DNA of 32,965 nt, from assembly GCF_007096635.1 (NCBI RefSeq), contig NZ_VKAA01000037.1, forward strand, positions 1 to 32,965, written 5' to 3'. Positions 7,517 through 16,889 of the stretch are shown here, in pieces. The position numbers and the translations under genes were made by a program. This stretch comes from Mycolicibacterium sp. 018/SC-01/001 (lineage in GTDB: Bacteria; Actinomycetota; Actinomycetes; Mycobacteriales; Mycobacteriaceae). How positions within the stretch are numbered: the first letter of the stretch is position 1; every line of letters starts with the position of its first letter. Below the pieces are notes generated by a model. That model was not told the DNA's origin. It searched no databases and was given only the letters and a program-made list of their open reading frames with translations.

Positions 7517-8449
7517 TCAGCCCAGCTGGGGCAGCACGGTCTCGGCGAAGAAGTCGACGTGATCGAGGTCGGACATGTCGAGGAGCTGCAGGTACACCCG
7601 CTGGACGCCGGCGTCGACGAAGGGGCCGAGTTTGTCGACGATCTCGTCGGGCGTTCCGACCGTCGGGGAGTTGGTGCGCAGTTCGTCGACATCGCGGCCG
7701 ATGGCGGCGGCGCGGCGAACGACCTCGCCGTCGTCGCTGCCGGCGCACACCACGAACGCCGCCGAGTACACAATCGAGTCGGCGGGCCGGCCCGCTGCAT
7801 CCACGGCCGCAGCGACCCGGTCGAACTGCGTGCGCACCGTGTCCAGCGGGGCGAACGGAATGTTGAACTCCGCCGCGAAGCGCGCCGCCAGCGCCGGTGT
7901 CCGCTTCGCGCCGCCACCGCCGATGATGATCGGGGGATGGGGGGACTGCACGGGCTTGGGCAGCCCGGGCGAGTCGACGATGCTGTAGTGCGTCCCGTCG
8001 TAGTCGAAGGTCTGGCCGGTCTCGGTGGTCCACAACCCGGTGACGATCTCGAGCTGTTCGGTGAGTCGGTCGAACCGTTCGCCCAGCGGCGGGAACGGAA
8101 TCGCGTAGGCCTTGTGCTCGGACTCGAACCAGCCGGCGCCGATGCCGAATTCCACACGGCCACCGCTCATCTCGTCGACCTGGGCGACCGAGATGGCCAA
8201 CGGTCCGGGATGCCGGAACGTTGCCGAGGTCACCATGGTGCCGAGTCGAATCGACGTCGTCTCCCGGGCCAGCCCGCCCAGTGTCACCCAGGAATCGGTC
8301 GGGCCGGGCAACCCGTCGCCGCTCATCGCGACGTAGTGGTCGGACCGGAAGAAGGCCGAATAGCCCGCACTCTCGGCGGCCTGCGCGACGGCGAGCTGGT
8401 CGCCGTAGGTGGCGCCCTGCTGCGGTTCGACGAAGATGCGGAAGTCCAT
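7517..8449 (-). CDS. LLM-class F420-dependent oxidoreductase
   Basis: A 310-aa luciferase-like (TIM-barrel) flavin/F420 enzyme. Family hallmarks seen are the N-terminal MDFRIFVEPQ strand, the AAESAGYSAFFRSDHY segment, LARETTSIRLGTMVTS, the GRVEFGIGAGWFESEH loop, and PPIIIGGGGAKRTPALAARFA. In mycobacteria such proteins normally use F420 rather than FMN; the substrate cannot be read from sequence. ATG 8449 is preferred over an in-frame GTG at 8467 because AAGGAGAAAAC (Shine-Dalgarno complement at 8455-8460) directly precedes it. The gene is third in a leftward operon with zwf and the TIGR03085-type gene. Its neighbour zwf makes glucose-6-phosphate dehydrogenase, but its own domain does not look like F420-dependent Fgd. 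Confidence 0.85.
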   Translation of the reverse strand: MDFRIFVEPQQGATYGDQLAVAQAAESAGYSAFFRSDHYVAMSGDGLPGPTDSWVTLGGLARETTSIRLGTMVTSATFRHPGPLAISVAQVDEMSGGRVEFGIGAGWFESEHKAYAIPFPPLGERFDRLTEQLEIVTGLWTTETGQTFDYDGTHYSIVDSPGLPKPVQSPHPPIIIGGGGAKRTPALAARFAAEFNIPFAPLDTVRTQFDRVAAAVDAAGRPADSIVYSAAFVVCAGSDDGEVVRRAAAIGRDVDELRTNSPTVGTPDEIVDKLGPFVDAGVQRVYLQLLDMSDLDHVDFFAETVLPQLG

Positions 8450-8463
8450 GTTTTCTCCTTGCG

Positions 8464-9087
8464 TCACAGTCCGCCGCGGGCGGCTTTCACCCGGGCCGCC
8501 AGTTCCGGGGGCCCGTCGAACTCGACCTGCGCCTCGTCGCGGCCGGTGATGAACAGCAGCAGTTCGCCGGGCTCACCGATGATCGTCAGCGTCTGGCCGT
8601 GCCCTGCGGTGGCGAGCCGGTCGCCCTGCGGTGTCTGCAGGACCACCTTGGCGGGGGCCTTCCGCAGGGTCATCCGCGACATCATCGCGACCGGCCGCCG
8701 CAGCGCGGTGACCGTCTGATCGTCGAGCGGACGCGGTTCCCATCCCGGCTGGGCTCGGCGGACGTCCTCGTGGTGGATGAACATCTCGGCCACGTTGGCG
8801 ATCGGGTCGAGCAGCTTGAACGGGGAGTAGATCGGCGGACCCTCGGCCACCTGGTCGACGAGGGCATCCCAGTCCGTCGCCGCCGACACCTGCTTCTGCA
8901 CCTTGTCGGTGTATCCCGCGAGCGCGGGGATCATGATGCCCGGCGCGGCATCCAGCCGACGTTCCCGGACGACGAGGTGGGCGGCCAACTCTCGGGCGTC
9001 CCACCCGTCGCAGAGGGTGGGGGCGTCCGGAGTGATCGTGCGGAACGTGGACACCAGGGCGGCGCGTTCCCGCTGGGCGACGGTCAT
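8464..9087 (-). CDS. TIGR03085-type putative metal-binding protein (DinB/MDMPI-like fold)
   Basis: A 207-aa actinobacterial protein of the DinB-like/maleylpyruvate isomerase N-terminal fold group. The first half reads as the helical bundle, with DGWDARELAAHLVVRERRLD (about 27-46) and the conserved HHEDVRR (about 104-110), whose histidines are the likely metal ligands. The C-terminal part is a small sterol-carrier-like domain (about 145-207). Members probably bind a thiol cofactor such as mycothiol, but no reaction is assigned. Start is ATG 9087. It follows the zwf stop codon by 9 bp, and the oxidoreductase starts 14 bp after its end, so the three genes form one transcript. Confidence 0.8.
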   Translation of the reverse strand: MTVAQRERAALVSTFRTITPDAPTLCDGWDARELAAHLVVRERRLDAAPGIMIPALAGYTDKVQKQVSAATDWDALVDQVAEGPPIYSPFKLLDPIANVAEMFIHHEDVRRAQPGWEPRPLDDQTVTALRRPVAMMSRMTLRKAPAKVVLQTPQGDRLATAGHGQTLTIIGEPGELLLFITGRDEAQVEFDGPPELAARVKAARGGL

Positions 9088-9096
9088 GGCTGCAGC

Positions 9097-10509
9097 CTAG
9101 CCCTCGCCGCCGTCGTCGGGCAGGTGCCAGCCCCGCGGCCCGGGCAGCTGCAGCGCGGATTCCGGCCCCCACGAACCTTTTTCGTAGCTCTTGACCGGCG
9201 GTGGGTCGTCGAGCAGCGGTTGGCACACCTGCCACAGCCGGTCCACCTCGTCCGACCGGGCGAACAGCGTCTGATCGCCGCGGATGACGTCGAGAAGCAG
9301 CCGTTCGTAGGCGGCCAATGAGTCGCCGGCATGCTCGGAGGGGGCGAGTTCGAGGCGCGTGTGCAGGCGGTCGATCGCGATGTCGGGGCCCGGCCGCTTG
9401 ACATTGACGTCGAGCGTGGCGAAGGGATCGTCGGTCAGGTCGAGAGCCAGCTCATCGGGTGCCGGCGGATCGCCGGGGAAGGGCGACGGCGGGGTGCGGA
9501 AGGTCAGTGTGACGGTTCTACGCTTGTCCGCCAACGCCTTTCCGGTGCGTAGATAAAACGGTACGTCACGCCAGCGGTCGTTGTCGACGAACACCTCGGC
9601 GGCGACGAACGTCTCCACCTGCGAGTCGTCGTCCACACCGTCCTCGTCGGTGTAGCCGTCGAACTGGCCGAACACCACCCGGGAGGGGTCAAGCGGACGC
9701 ATGGCGGCGAAGACCGCAGCCTTGGCCTCGCGCAGATCCGCCGCGTCGAGCGTCGCCGGTGGTTCCATCGCGACGAAGCCGAGCACCTGGCACAGGTGGG
9801 TGGAGACCATGTCGCGCAGGCAGCCGGTGGCTTCGTAGAAGCTGCCCCTGCCCTCGAGACCGAGCGTTTCGGGTACGTCGATCTGGACGGACTCGATATG
9901 CGTTGCGTCCCAGGCTGGTTCGAACAGGCCGTTGGCGAAACGCAGTGCGAGGATGTTCTGCACGGCTTCCTTACCCAAGAAGTGGTCGATGCGGTAGATG
10001 TGGTCCTCGTCGGCCACGGACGTGATCGTCTCCTGCAGGGAGCGCGAACTCTGCAGATCGGTGCCGAACGGCTTCTCCACCACCAGACGCGCGCCGTCGG
10101 CGATCCCCTCGCGACCCAGCATCGCGATCATGGGCTCCATCGCGGTGGGCGGGACCGACAGGTAGATCAGCGTCTCGGCGTCAGGTCCGAGTTCCTCCCG
10201 CGTACGCCGCACGATGTCGGCCAGATCTGCGCCGTCGTCAGCGCTGGACGATTGGAACGTCAACCGCTGCAACAACTTCTGTACGATCGCGTCGTCCAGG
10301 TCGTCGACGGAGTCGGCCAGTCCGGCGCGCACCGAGTCGCGGAACTCCTCGACGCTGTCCGGGGAGCTGCGCCCGGAGCCGATCACTGCGTACTCATCGG
10401 GCAGCCGACCCGCCGCTGCCAACCGGTAGAGGCTGGGAAACAGCATGCGGCGGGCCAGGTCCCCGCGGGCGCCGAAAAGCACCAGGACGACGGGATCGGA
10501 GGCGGTCAT
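9097..10509 (-). CDS. zwf: Glucose-6-phosphate dehydrogenase
   Basis: A 470-aa enzyme oxidising glucose 6-phosphate to 6-phosphogluconolactone with NAD(P)+, the entry to the oxidative pentose phosphate pathway in the cytoplasm. Seen are the nucleotide-binding GARGDLARR (13-21), EKPFG (145-149), and the substrate-binding signature RIDHFLGKE (173-181). The C-terminal domain includes VPFYLRTGKAL. Length and the GARGDLARR variant resemble the shorter mycobacterial type (about 466 aa) more than the 510-aa type. Start is ATG 10509. It leads a leftward operon. The co-transcribed flavin/F420 enzyme may profit from reducing power, which is only context. Confidence 0.93.
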   Translation of the reverse strand: MTASDPVVLVLFGARGDLARRMLFPSLYRLAAAGRLPDEYAVIGSGRSSPDSVEEFRDSVRAGLADSVDDLDDAIVQKLLQRLTFQSSSADDGADLADIVRRTREELGPDAETLIYLSVPPTAMEPMIAMLGREGIADGARLVVEKPFGTDLQSSRSLQETITSVADEDHIYRIDHFLGKEAVQNILALRFANGLFEPAWDATHIESVQIDVPETLGLEGRGSFYEATGCLRDMVSTHLCQVLGFVAMEPPATLDAADLREAKAAVFAAMRPLDPSRVVFGQFDGYTDEDGVDDDSQVETFVAAEVFVDNDRWRDVPFYLRTGKALADKRRTVTLTFRTPPSPFPGDPPAPDELALDLTDDPFATLDVNVKRPGPDIAIDRLHTRLELAPSEHAGDSLAAYERLLLDVIRGDQTLFARSDEVDRLWQVCQPLLDDPPPVKSYEKGSWGPESALQLPGPRGWHLPDDGGEG

Positions 10510-10546
10510 CTCAGCGCTGTTCCCGGTGCGACGGGCGGGTCAAACC

Positions 10547-11083
10547 CTAGAAACTCGAGACGCCCTCGGTGCTGATCGTCATGCCGTGGCCGGTGCCGTC
10601 GTTGGTGAACGTGGTGCCGTCTTCTTCCGCGTCGATGGTCCAGCCCATCGCGGAGTAGGTGCGGTAGTCCAGCGTGACGGCGGGGATGGCGCCGAGATTG
10701 CCCAGCACCCAGCTCACCCGGCCGTCCGAGGTCAGCCGTACCCCGTTGGCCGGTTCGCCTTCGACTTCCGGGGCGTTCGTGAACGCGGACTCGCAGCCGA
10801 CCTCCTGGTCGTCGAGCTGGCAGCGGGTCTTTCCCGACTTGGTCTGGATGAACACGTAGCCGTTCTGCGGGCTGAGCACCTCGCCCGCCGGTGCGCGGCT
10901 GGTGGTCGGCGACGGAGCGGGCTCGGCCGTCGTCGTCGGCGGGGGAGTGGAGCGGCTGGGCCGGGGTGTCGGGAAATCGGGCTCGGCGCCCGAGTCGGGA
11001 CTGCGCGTGGCGGTGCCCTCGACCGAGGACTGGCAGCCGGTGAGCACGGCGACGGCCAGCACTCCTGCCGCCGCGAGCCGCAT
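10547..11083 (-). CDS. Lipoprotein, LpqJ-like
   Basis: A 178-aa exported lipoprotein. A short signal peptide (MRLAAAGVLAVAVLTG) ends at lipobox LTGC, with Cys17 as the lipidated residue. A Pro/Ser/Thr-rich linker (about 35-65) follows. The C-terminal domain holds NGYVFIQTKSGKTRCQ with two cysteines that could form a disulfide, then WVLGNLG and TYSAMGWTI. In M. tuberculosis the gene lpqJ follows iniBAC, and this protein is a likely counterpart, judged from memory of order and motifs. ATG 11083 has GGGACGGG just upstream; GTG 11089 would add two residues. Function is unknown. Three GTCAC repeats lie over its promoter. Confidence 0.8.
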   Translation of the reverse strand: MRLAAAGVLAVAVLTGCQSSVEGTATRSPDSGAEPDFPTPRPSRSTPPPTTTAEPAPSPTTSRAPAGEVLSPQNGYVFIQTKSGKTRCQLDDQEVGCESAFTNAPEVEGEPANGVRLTSDGRVSWVLGNLGAIPAVTLDYRTYSAMGWTIDAEEDGTTFTNDGTGHGMTISTEGVSSF

Positions 11084-11110
11084 GTTCACCCGTCCCAGCG
11101 TACGCAGGAT

Positions 11111-11133
11111 GTGACGTATGTGACGAGAGTGAC
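11111..11133 (-). promoter_or_regulatory. Three GTCAC direct repeats with 9-bp period (MtrA-like box)
   Basis: GTGAC on the plus strand (GTCAC on the minus) starts at 11111, 11120 and 11129, exactly 9 bp apart. The repeats lie 28-50 bp upstream of the lipoprotein ATG and upstream of a possible -10 TACGCT (plus-strand 11098-11103). MtrA of mycobacteria binds direct repeats of GTCAC-type half-sites, so control by MtrA is a reasonable inference. Confidence 0.45.
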
Positions 11134-11193
11134 TCGCGGGTTGGCGTAGAAGTACTCAAGCGCTTAAGGCTGAGCAACCGTCAGCATGGGGCC

Positions 11194-11532
11194 ATGGCTT
11201 CCGAAGAATCGAGCGCGCCTGCGGAGTTCCTGTCGTTCTGCGGCCTCGCTGCCGCCGTCGTCGCGGTGTTCACGGTTCTCTCTGTGTTCGGCGACTTGTC
11301 TTTCGCGGACCGGTTCGAGAACGGGCAATGGCCTGCGGGCTTCGACGCGTCCGGCGCCCAGGCTGCGATGGTGCTGAGCGTCATCGCCGCGGTGGCAAGT
11401 GTTGTACTCGTGAGCGCCGGGGTCGTGCGGCGGACGACCTTTGCGACCTGCGCGATTGCGCTCTCCACGGCATTGATCGCGCCGTGGTACGGGATGCTCG
11501 CGTTCACGGGTTTGCAGCTGGCGTTCGCCTGA
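11194..11532 (+). CDS. Small three-span membrane protein
   Basis: A 112-aa hydrophobic protein with no recognised family. After a short polar N-terminus, three membrane spans can be seen: about 13-36 (FLSFCGLAAAVVAVFTVLSV), about 56-77 (AAMVLSVIAAVASVVLVSAG) and about 84-110 (CAIALSTALIAPWYGMLAF). The loop between spans one and two holds ADRFENGQWPAGFDASGAQ. Start ATG 11194 has no strong ribosome binding site. Hydrophobic periodicity in this frame makes it more likely real than the overlapping frames on the other strand. It sits alone between the divergent lipoprotein gene and the dnaK promoter. Confidence 0.6.
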   Translation: MASEESSAPAEFLSFCGLAAAVVAVFTVLSVFGDLSFADRFENGQWPAGFDASGAQAAMVLSVIAAVASVVLVSAGVVRRTTFATCAIALSTALIAPWYGMLAFTGLQLAFA

Positions 11533-11658
11533 TCTGCCGCCCAGTGAGAAGCCACGGTCGTGAATCGCGTGCGATCGCAGCCGTGAGTGCGCCCGCGATG
11601 GCAGGGCTGACGCGAGAGGGCACTCCCGGTAGTGAAACCCGGCGCCGAACGACACTGA

Positions 11659-11691
11659 GCGCACTTTCGCGGGGGTGGGAACAAAGTGCGC
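11659..11691. repeat. Inverted repeat upstream of the dnaK promoter
   Basis: Arms GCGCACTTT (11659-11667) and AAAGTGCGC (11683-11691) match perfectly over 9 bp with a 15-nt spacer. The right arm overlaps the SigH-type -35 element of dnaK. It may end transcription of the small membrane protein gene or be part of an intergenic repeat. Together with the palindrome TGCGATCGCA at 11570-11579 it makes 11545-11691 palindrome-rich and non-coding. Confidence 0.5.
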
Positions 11692-11703
11692 GGGCGACCC
11701 GTT
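11677..11703 (+). promoter_or_regulatory. SigH-type promoter of the dnaK operon
   Basis: GGGAACA (11677-11683), a 16-nt spacer, then CGTT (11700-11703) matches the mycobacterial SigH consensus GGGAAYA-N16/17-CGTT. SigH controls heat and oxidative stress genes including dnaK and clpB in M. tuberculosis. The expected transcription start lies just before the first HspR operator. Confidence 0.7.
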
Positions 11704-11717
11704 GACCCTTTCGACAA

Positions 11718-11738
11718 CTTGAGTGAATCAGACTCAAC
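11718..11738. promoter_or_regulatory. HAIR operator 1 for HspR (dnaK)
   Basis: CTTGAGT, 7 nt, ACTCAAC matches the HAIR consensus CTTGAGT-N7-ACTCAAG at 13 of 14 positions. HspR bound here, with DnaK as co-repressor in the established model, shuts the operon at normal temperature. Confidence 0.9.
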
Positions 11739-11744
11739 TCTGAC

Positions 11745-11773
11745 TTGACAGCCATCGGGCTCAGGTGCAGTCT
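11745..11773 (+). promoter_or_regulatory. Possible SigA-type promoter of dnaK
   Basis: A consensus -35 TTGACA lies at 11745-11750, with a weak -10 (CAGTCT, 11768-11773) after 17 nt. It sits between the two HAIR operators and its -10 touches the second, which suits repression by HspR. Confidence 0.45.
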
Positions 11774-11792
11774 TGAGCGAGGTTCACTCAGA
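11772..11792. promoter_or_regulatory. HAIR-like operator 2 for HspR (dnaK)
   Basis: CTTGAGC, 7 nt, ACTCAGA matches the HAIR consensus at 11 of 14 positions with the correct 7-nt spacer. It is weaker than operator 1 and probably bound cooperatively. Confidence 0.65.
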
Positions 11793-11823
11793 TCCTTTCC
11801 ACGCTATTCAGGAGGCAGTAACT

Positions 11824-13685
<1,862 letters not shown>

Positions 13686-13689
<4 letters not shown>

Positions 13690-14285
13690 GCGACGAGCAA
13701 GAACCGGTGACCGTCACCGACAAGCGCCGGATAGATCCGGAGACCGGCCAGGTGCGCGACGCGCCTGAGCCGGCCTCCGGGCCGGCCGAGGAGACGCCGA
13801 CCGTGTCGGACGAGTCGCAGGGCCAGGCAGCCGAACTGCTGGCCGATCTGCAGCGGGTGCAAGCCGATTTCGCGAACTACCGCAAGCGGGCGCTGCGCGA
13901 TCAGCAGCTGGCCACCGAGCGCGCCAAGGCGCACGTGGTGACCCAGCTGCTGCCCGTGCTCGACGACCTCGAGCGGGCCCGCGCACACGGCGACCTGGAG
14001 TCCGGACCGCTCAAAGCCGTTGCCGACAAGCTGGTTTCGACGCTCGAAGGGTTGGGACTCAAGCCGTTCGGTGAAGAGGGCGACGCGTTCGACCCGTCAC
14101 TGCACGAAGCCGTGCAGCACGAAGGCGACGGCACCCACCCGGTGGTCGGAACGGTCATGCGCCGCGGCTACACGGTCGGCGATCAGGTGGTCCGCCATGC
14201 GATGGTCGGTGTCGTCGACACCGTCCCCGACGCGGCCGGATCGGCGAATCCCGACCAACAGCCGCAAAACCCAGCAGAATCATAG
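13686..14285 (+). CDS. grpE: Nucleotide exchange factor GrpE
   Basis: A 199-aa GrpE that releases ADP from DnaK. The N-terminal ~45 residues are charged and disordered. The long helix with coiled-coil character follows (about 46-90, ELLADLQRVQADFANYRKR). The C-terminal beta domain includes FDPSLHEAVQH and GYTVGDQVVRHAMVGV, the family signature. The GTG start at 13686 overlaps the dnaK stop codon by 4 bp, which implies translational coupling with dnaK. Confidence 0.97.
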
Positions 14286-14336
14286 GAATTGACACCAGCA
14301 CACAGAGGTATGCGAAAGGTGAGGAGGTGACGCGGT

Positions 14337-15515
14337 ATGGCCCAGCGCGAGTGGGTTGAGAAGGACTTCTACAAGGAGCTCGGCGTCGCCTCTGACGCCG
14401 GCCAGGACGAGATCAAGCGGGCTGCCCGCAAGATTCTCGCCGAGAACCACCCCGACCGGAATCCCGGCAACGCCGCGGCCGAAGAGCGGTACAAGGCCGC
14501 CTCGGAAGCCAAGGAGGTGCTGACCGACCCCGCCAAACGCAAGGAGTACGACGAGACGCGTCGGCTGTTCGCGGGCGGCGGGTTCGGCCGGGGCCGCGCG
14601 GGCGGTGGCGGATTCGGCGGGTTCGGCGGCGGCGACGGTCAGGAGTTCAACCTCAACGACCTGTTCGACGCCGCCGGGCAGACCGGCGGCGCGAACATCG
14701 GTGACCTGTTCGGTGGGTTGTTCGGCCGAGGCGCTCAGCAGCCGCGGCCTAGCCGCCCCCGGCGGGGCAACGACCTCGAGACCGAGACCGAACTGAGTTT
14801 CCTCGAGGCCACCAAGGGCGTGGCGATGCCGTTGCGGCTCACCAGCCCTGCCCCGTGTACCAATTGCCACGGCAGCGGCGCCCGTCCGGGCACCAGCCCC
14901 AAGGTGTGCCCGAACTGCAACGGTGCCGGTGTCATCAGCCGCAACCAGGGGGCCTTCGGGTTCTCCGAGCCGTGCACGGAATGCCGGGGCAGCGGCTCGA
15001 TCATCGAGCACCCCTGCGACGAGTGCAAGGGCACCGGCGTGACCACCCGCACCCGCACCATCAACGTGCGGATTCCTCCGGGAGTCGAAGACGGACAACG
15101 CATTCGGCTCGCCGGACAGGGTGAAGCAGGGTTGCGGGGTGCCCCGTCGGGTGACCTGTACGTCACCGTGCATGTGCGTCCAGACAAGGTGTTCGGCCGT
15201 AACGGCGACGATCTGACGGTCAGCGTGCCCGTCAGCTTCCACGAGTTGGCTTTGGGCACAACACTGTCCGTGCCGACCCTGGAAGGCAAGGTCGGGGTGC
15301 GGGTGCCGAAGGGGACGTCGGACGGACGCATCCTGCGGGTGCGCGGTCGCGGTGTACCCAAGCGCGGTGGAGGTAACGGCGACCTGCTGGTCACCGTGAA
15401 GGTCGCCGTGCCGTCCAACCTCGAAGGGGACGCAGCCGAGGCCCTGGAGGCCTACGCACAAGCCGAGCGCGCCAGCGGCTTCGATCCGCGGGCGGGATGG
15501 GCCGGTGCACAGTGA
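14337..15515 (+). CDS. dnaJ: Co-chaperone DnaJ (type I)
   Basis: A 392-aa Hsp40 that stimulates DnaK ATPase and delivers substrates. The J domain occupies residues ~10-75 with HPD at 38-40. A Gly/Phe-rich region covers ~80-135. Four CxxCxGxG zinc-binding repeats start at Cys174 (CTNCHGSG, CPNCNGAG, CTECRGSG, CDECKGTG). The C-terminal domains run to the end. Length and the GAQ terminus resemble the DnaJ1 type encoded with dnaK in mycobacteria. GAGGAGGTGA at 14321-14330 precedes the ATG. It lies 51 bp after grpE. Confidence 0.97.
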   Translation: MAQREWVEKDFYKELGVASDAGQDEIKRAARKILAENHPDRNPGNAAAEERYKAASEAKEVLTDPAKRKEYDETRRLFAGGGFGRGRAGGGGFGGFGGGDGQEFNLNDLFDAAGQTGGANIGDLFGGLFGRGAQQPRPSRPRRGNDLETETELSFLEATKGVAMPLRLTSPAPCTNCHGSGARPGTSPKVCPNCNGAGVISRNQGAFGFSEPCTECRGSGSIIEHPCDECKGTGVTTRTRTINVRIPPGVEDGQRIRLAGQGEAGLRGAPSGDLYVTVHVRPDKVFGRNGDDLTVSVPVSFHELALGTTLSVPTLEGKVGVRVPKGTSDGRILRVRGRGVPKRGGGNGDLLVTVKVAVPSNLEGDAAEALEAYAQAERASGFDPRAGWAGAQ

Positions 15516-15880
15516 GTCGCAAGGACCAGACTGACCAGGCCAGGACGTTCCTGATCTCGGTGGCCGCCGAGCTGGCCGGTATGCACGCGCAGACACTGCG
15601 CACATACGACCGGCTCGGCCTGGTCAGCCCGGAACGCACCTCCGGTGGGGGACGGCGTTATTCGCAACGCGACGTCGACCTGCTCCGTGAGGTGCAGCGG
15701 CTGTCCCAGGACGAGGGCGTGAACCTGGCCGGCATCAAGCGCATCATCGAGTTGACCAACCAGGTCGAAGCCTTGCAGGCCCGCGTGCGTGAACTCTCGG
15801 CCGAGGTCGAGCACCTACGCGCTCAACCCCGGCCGAAGAGCACAGCGCTGGTGGTCTGGCAGCCACGCAACCAGCGCTGA
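15512..15880 (+). CDS. hspR: Heat-shock repressor HspR (MerR family)
   Basis: A 122-aa MerR-family repressor that binds HAIR sequences upstream of dnaK and clpB. The helix-turn-helix and wing are seen in SVAAELAGMHAQTLRTYDRLGL and RTSGGGRRYS (about 17-55). LSQDEGVNLAGIKRIIELTNQ follows, then a coiled coil (about 88-108) and the hydrophobic C-terminal tail KSTALVVWQPRNQR, a type of tail typical of HspR. GTG 15512 overlaps the dnaJ stop by 4 bp and is chosen over a GTG at 15497 that would add five residues. Both target operators are in this window (11718, 11772 and 28750), so the circuit is autoregulatory. Confidence 0.96.
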   Translation: MSRKDQTDQARTFLISVAAELAGMHAQTLRTYDRLGLVSPERTSGGGRRYSQRDVDLLREVQRLSQDEGVNLAGIKRIIELTNQVEALQARVRELSAEVEHLRAQPRPKSTALVVWQPRNQR

Positions 15881-15887
15881 TCGCGAG

Positions 15888-16889
15888 TCAGATGAGCGCG
15901 GCGCCACGCGATCGCAGCGAGGCGTGCATCCCGGCGTACGGATGTGCCTCGGGTAGCAGGTCTTTCGCGATCTTGGTGACCGCGCTGTAGTTGACGTCGA
16001 CGACGTTGGCCAGCGGGGAGCGGCACAGCTGGCTGCACAACTGATAGGCATCCAGCTCGCCGAGCCCGTAGAGCTCGACCAGCCAGCGCACCATCTCCAC
16101 CTGGCTGCACCGCCACGCATCCTCGAGCGGACGCGCCGATCCCACGGTCAGCAGCGCGTCGTCGTGTTCGAGCCGCGGCCAGGCCGGCGCGTGGCCCTTG
16201 ATGAGGTCGACGATGAGCGTGACGTCCATCGCGCCTTCCAATGCGGTGCCGCAGGTTTCGCCCTCGCCCTGCCGGTAGTGACCGTCGCCGACCGAGAACA
16301 GCGCGCCGTCGACGTTGACACCGAGATACACCGTGGTGCCCGCCCGCAGTTCCGGGGTGTCCATGTTCCCGCCGAAGTAGTCCGGCACCAGCGTCGTCCT
16401 GACCTCACGCAGCGCAGGCGCCACCCCGACCGTGCCCAACATCGGGGCCAAGGGCACGCGCAGCTCGAAATCCGACTGGTGGGCGGTGAACAGCGCCGTG
16501 TCGGTGGCCCGGTCGACGGTGTAGATCCATGTGAGTTCCGGCAACGGCGGTTGCAGGCCGGCCGTGCGGTCCGTTCCGGTCAACGCGCCGAACAGCGGAA
16601 TCGTCGTGGAGGCGGCCCAGTTTCGTGCCGGCGTCAACGACACCACATGGAGGGCCAGGGTGTCGCCGGGTTGCGCGCCGCGGACGTAGAAGGGTCCCGT
16701 CTGAGGGTTGAGCTCCTTGGGGTTGAGTACCTGGCTCGGCCGGTCGTCGCTCGAGGTGACCCGGCCGGCGAAGGCGTCCTCGGTCCAGAGCTGCAATGCG
16801 GTACCGGGCTCGATCTCCATGACGGGTTCGGCACCGCCGAACGTCCAGACGTACTGCTCCCGTGTGGGAGTGAACTCAACGACCTGCAT
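15888..16889 (-). CDS. Acetamidase/formamidase (FmdA/AmdA family)
   Basis: A 333-aa amidohydrolase of the FmdA/AmdA family, hydrolysing short aliphatic amides to acid and ammonia. Family features include PGTALQLWTEDAF near residue 32, VLNPKELNPQTGPFYVRGAQPGDTL (about 60-84), the GGNMDTPELRAGTTVYLGV stretch (about 180-198), and GDGHYRQGEGETCGTALE with likely metal or active-site residues. The ATG 16889 lies within the end of cbtA (14-bp overlap), so translation is probably coupled. Farther-upstream in-frame starts up to 16940 lie deeper in cbtA and are less likely. Beside a nitrile hydratase it would complete nitrile to amide to acid. It is unrelated to the amidase-signature enzymes usual in nitrile hydratase clusters. 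Confidence 0.88.
   Translation of the reverse strand: MQVVEFTPTREQYVWTFGGAEPVMEIEPGTALQLWTEDAFAGRVTSSDDRPSQVLNPKELNPQTGPFYVRGAQPGDTLALHVVSLTPARNWAASTTIPLFGALTGTDRTAGLQPPLPELTWIYTVDRATDTALFTAHQSDFELRVPLAPMLGTVGVAPALREVRTTLVPDYFGGNMDTPELRAGTTVYLGVNVDGALFSVGDGHYRQGEGETCGTALEGAMDVTLIVDLIKGHAPAWPRLEHDDALLTVGSARPLEDAWRCSQVEMVRWLVELYGLGELDAYQLCSQLCRSPLANVVDVNYSAVTKIAKDLLPEAHPYAGMHASLRSRGAALI

Noticed and set aside
11181..11717. Minus-strand frames of 166-178 aa opposite the small membrane protein gene
   Set aside because: They run through the palindromic block and dnaK promoter, lack a ribosome binding site, and have Cys/Arg-rich non-domain composition.
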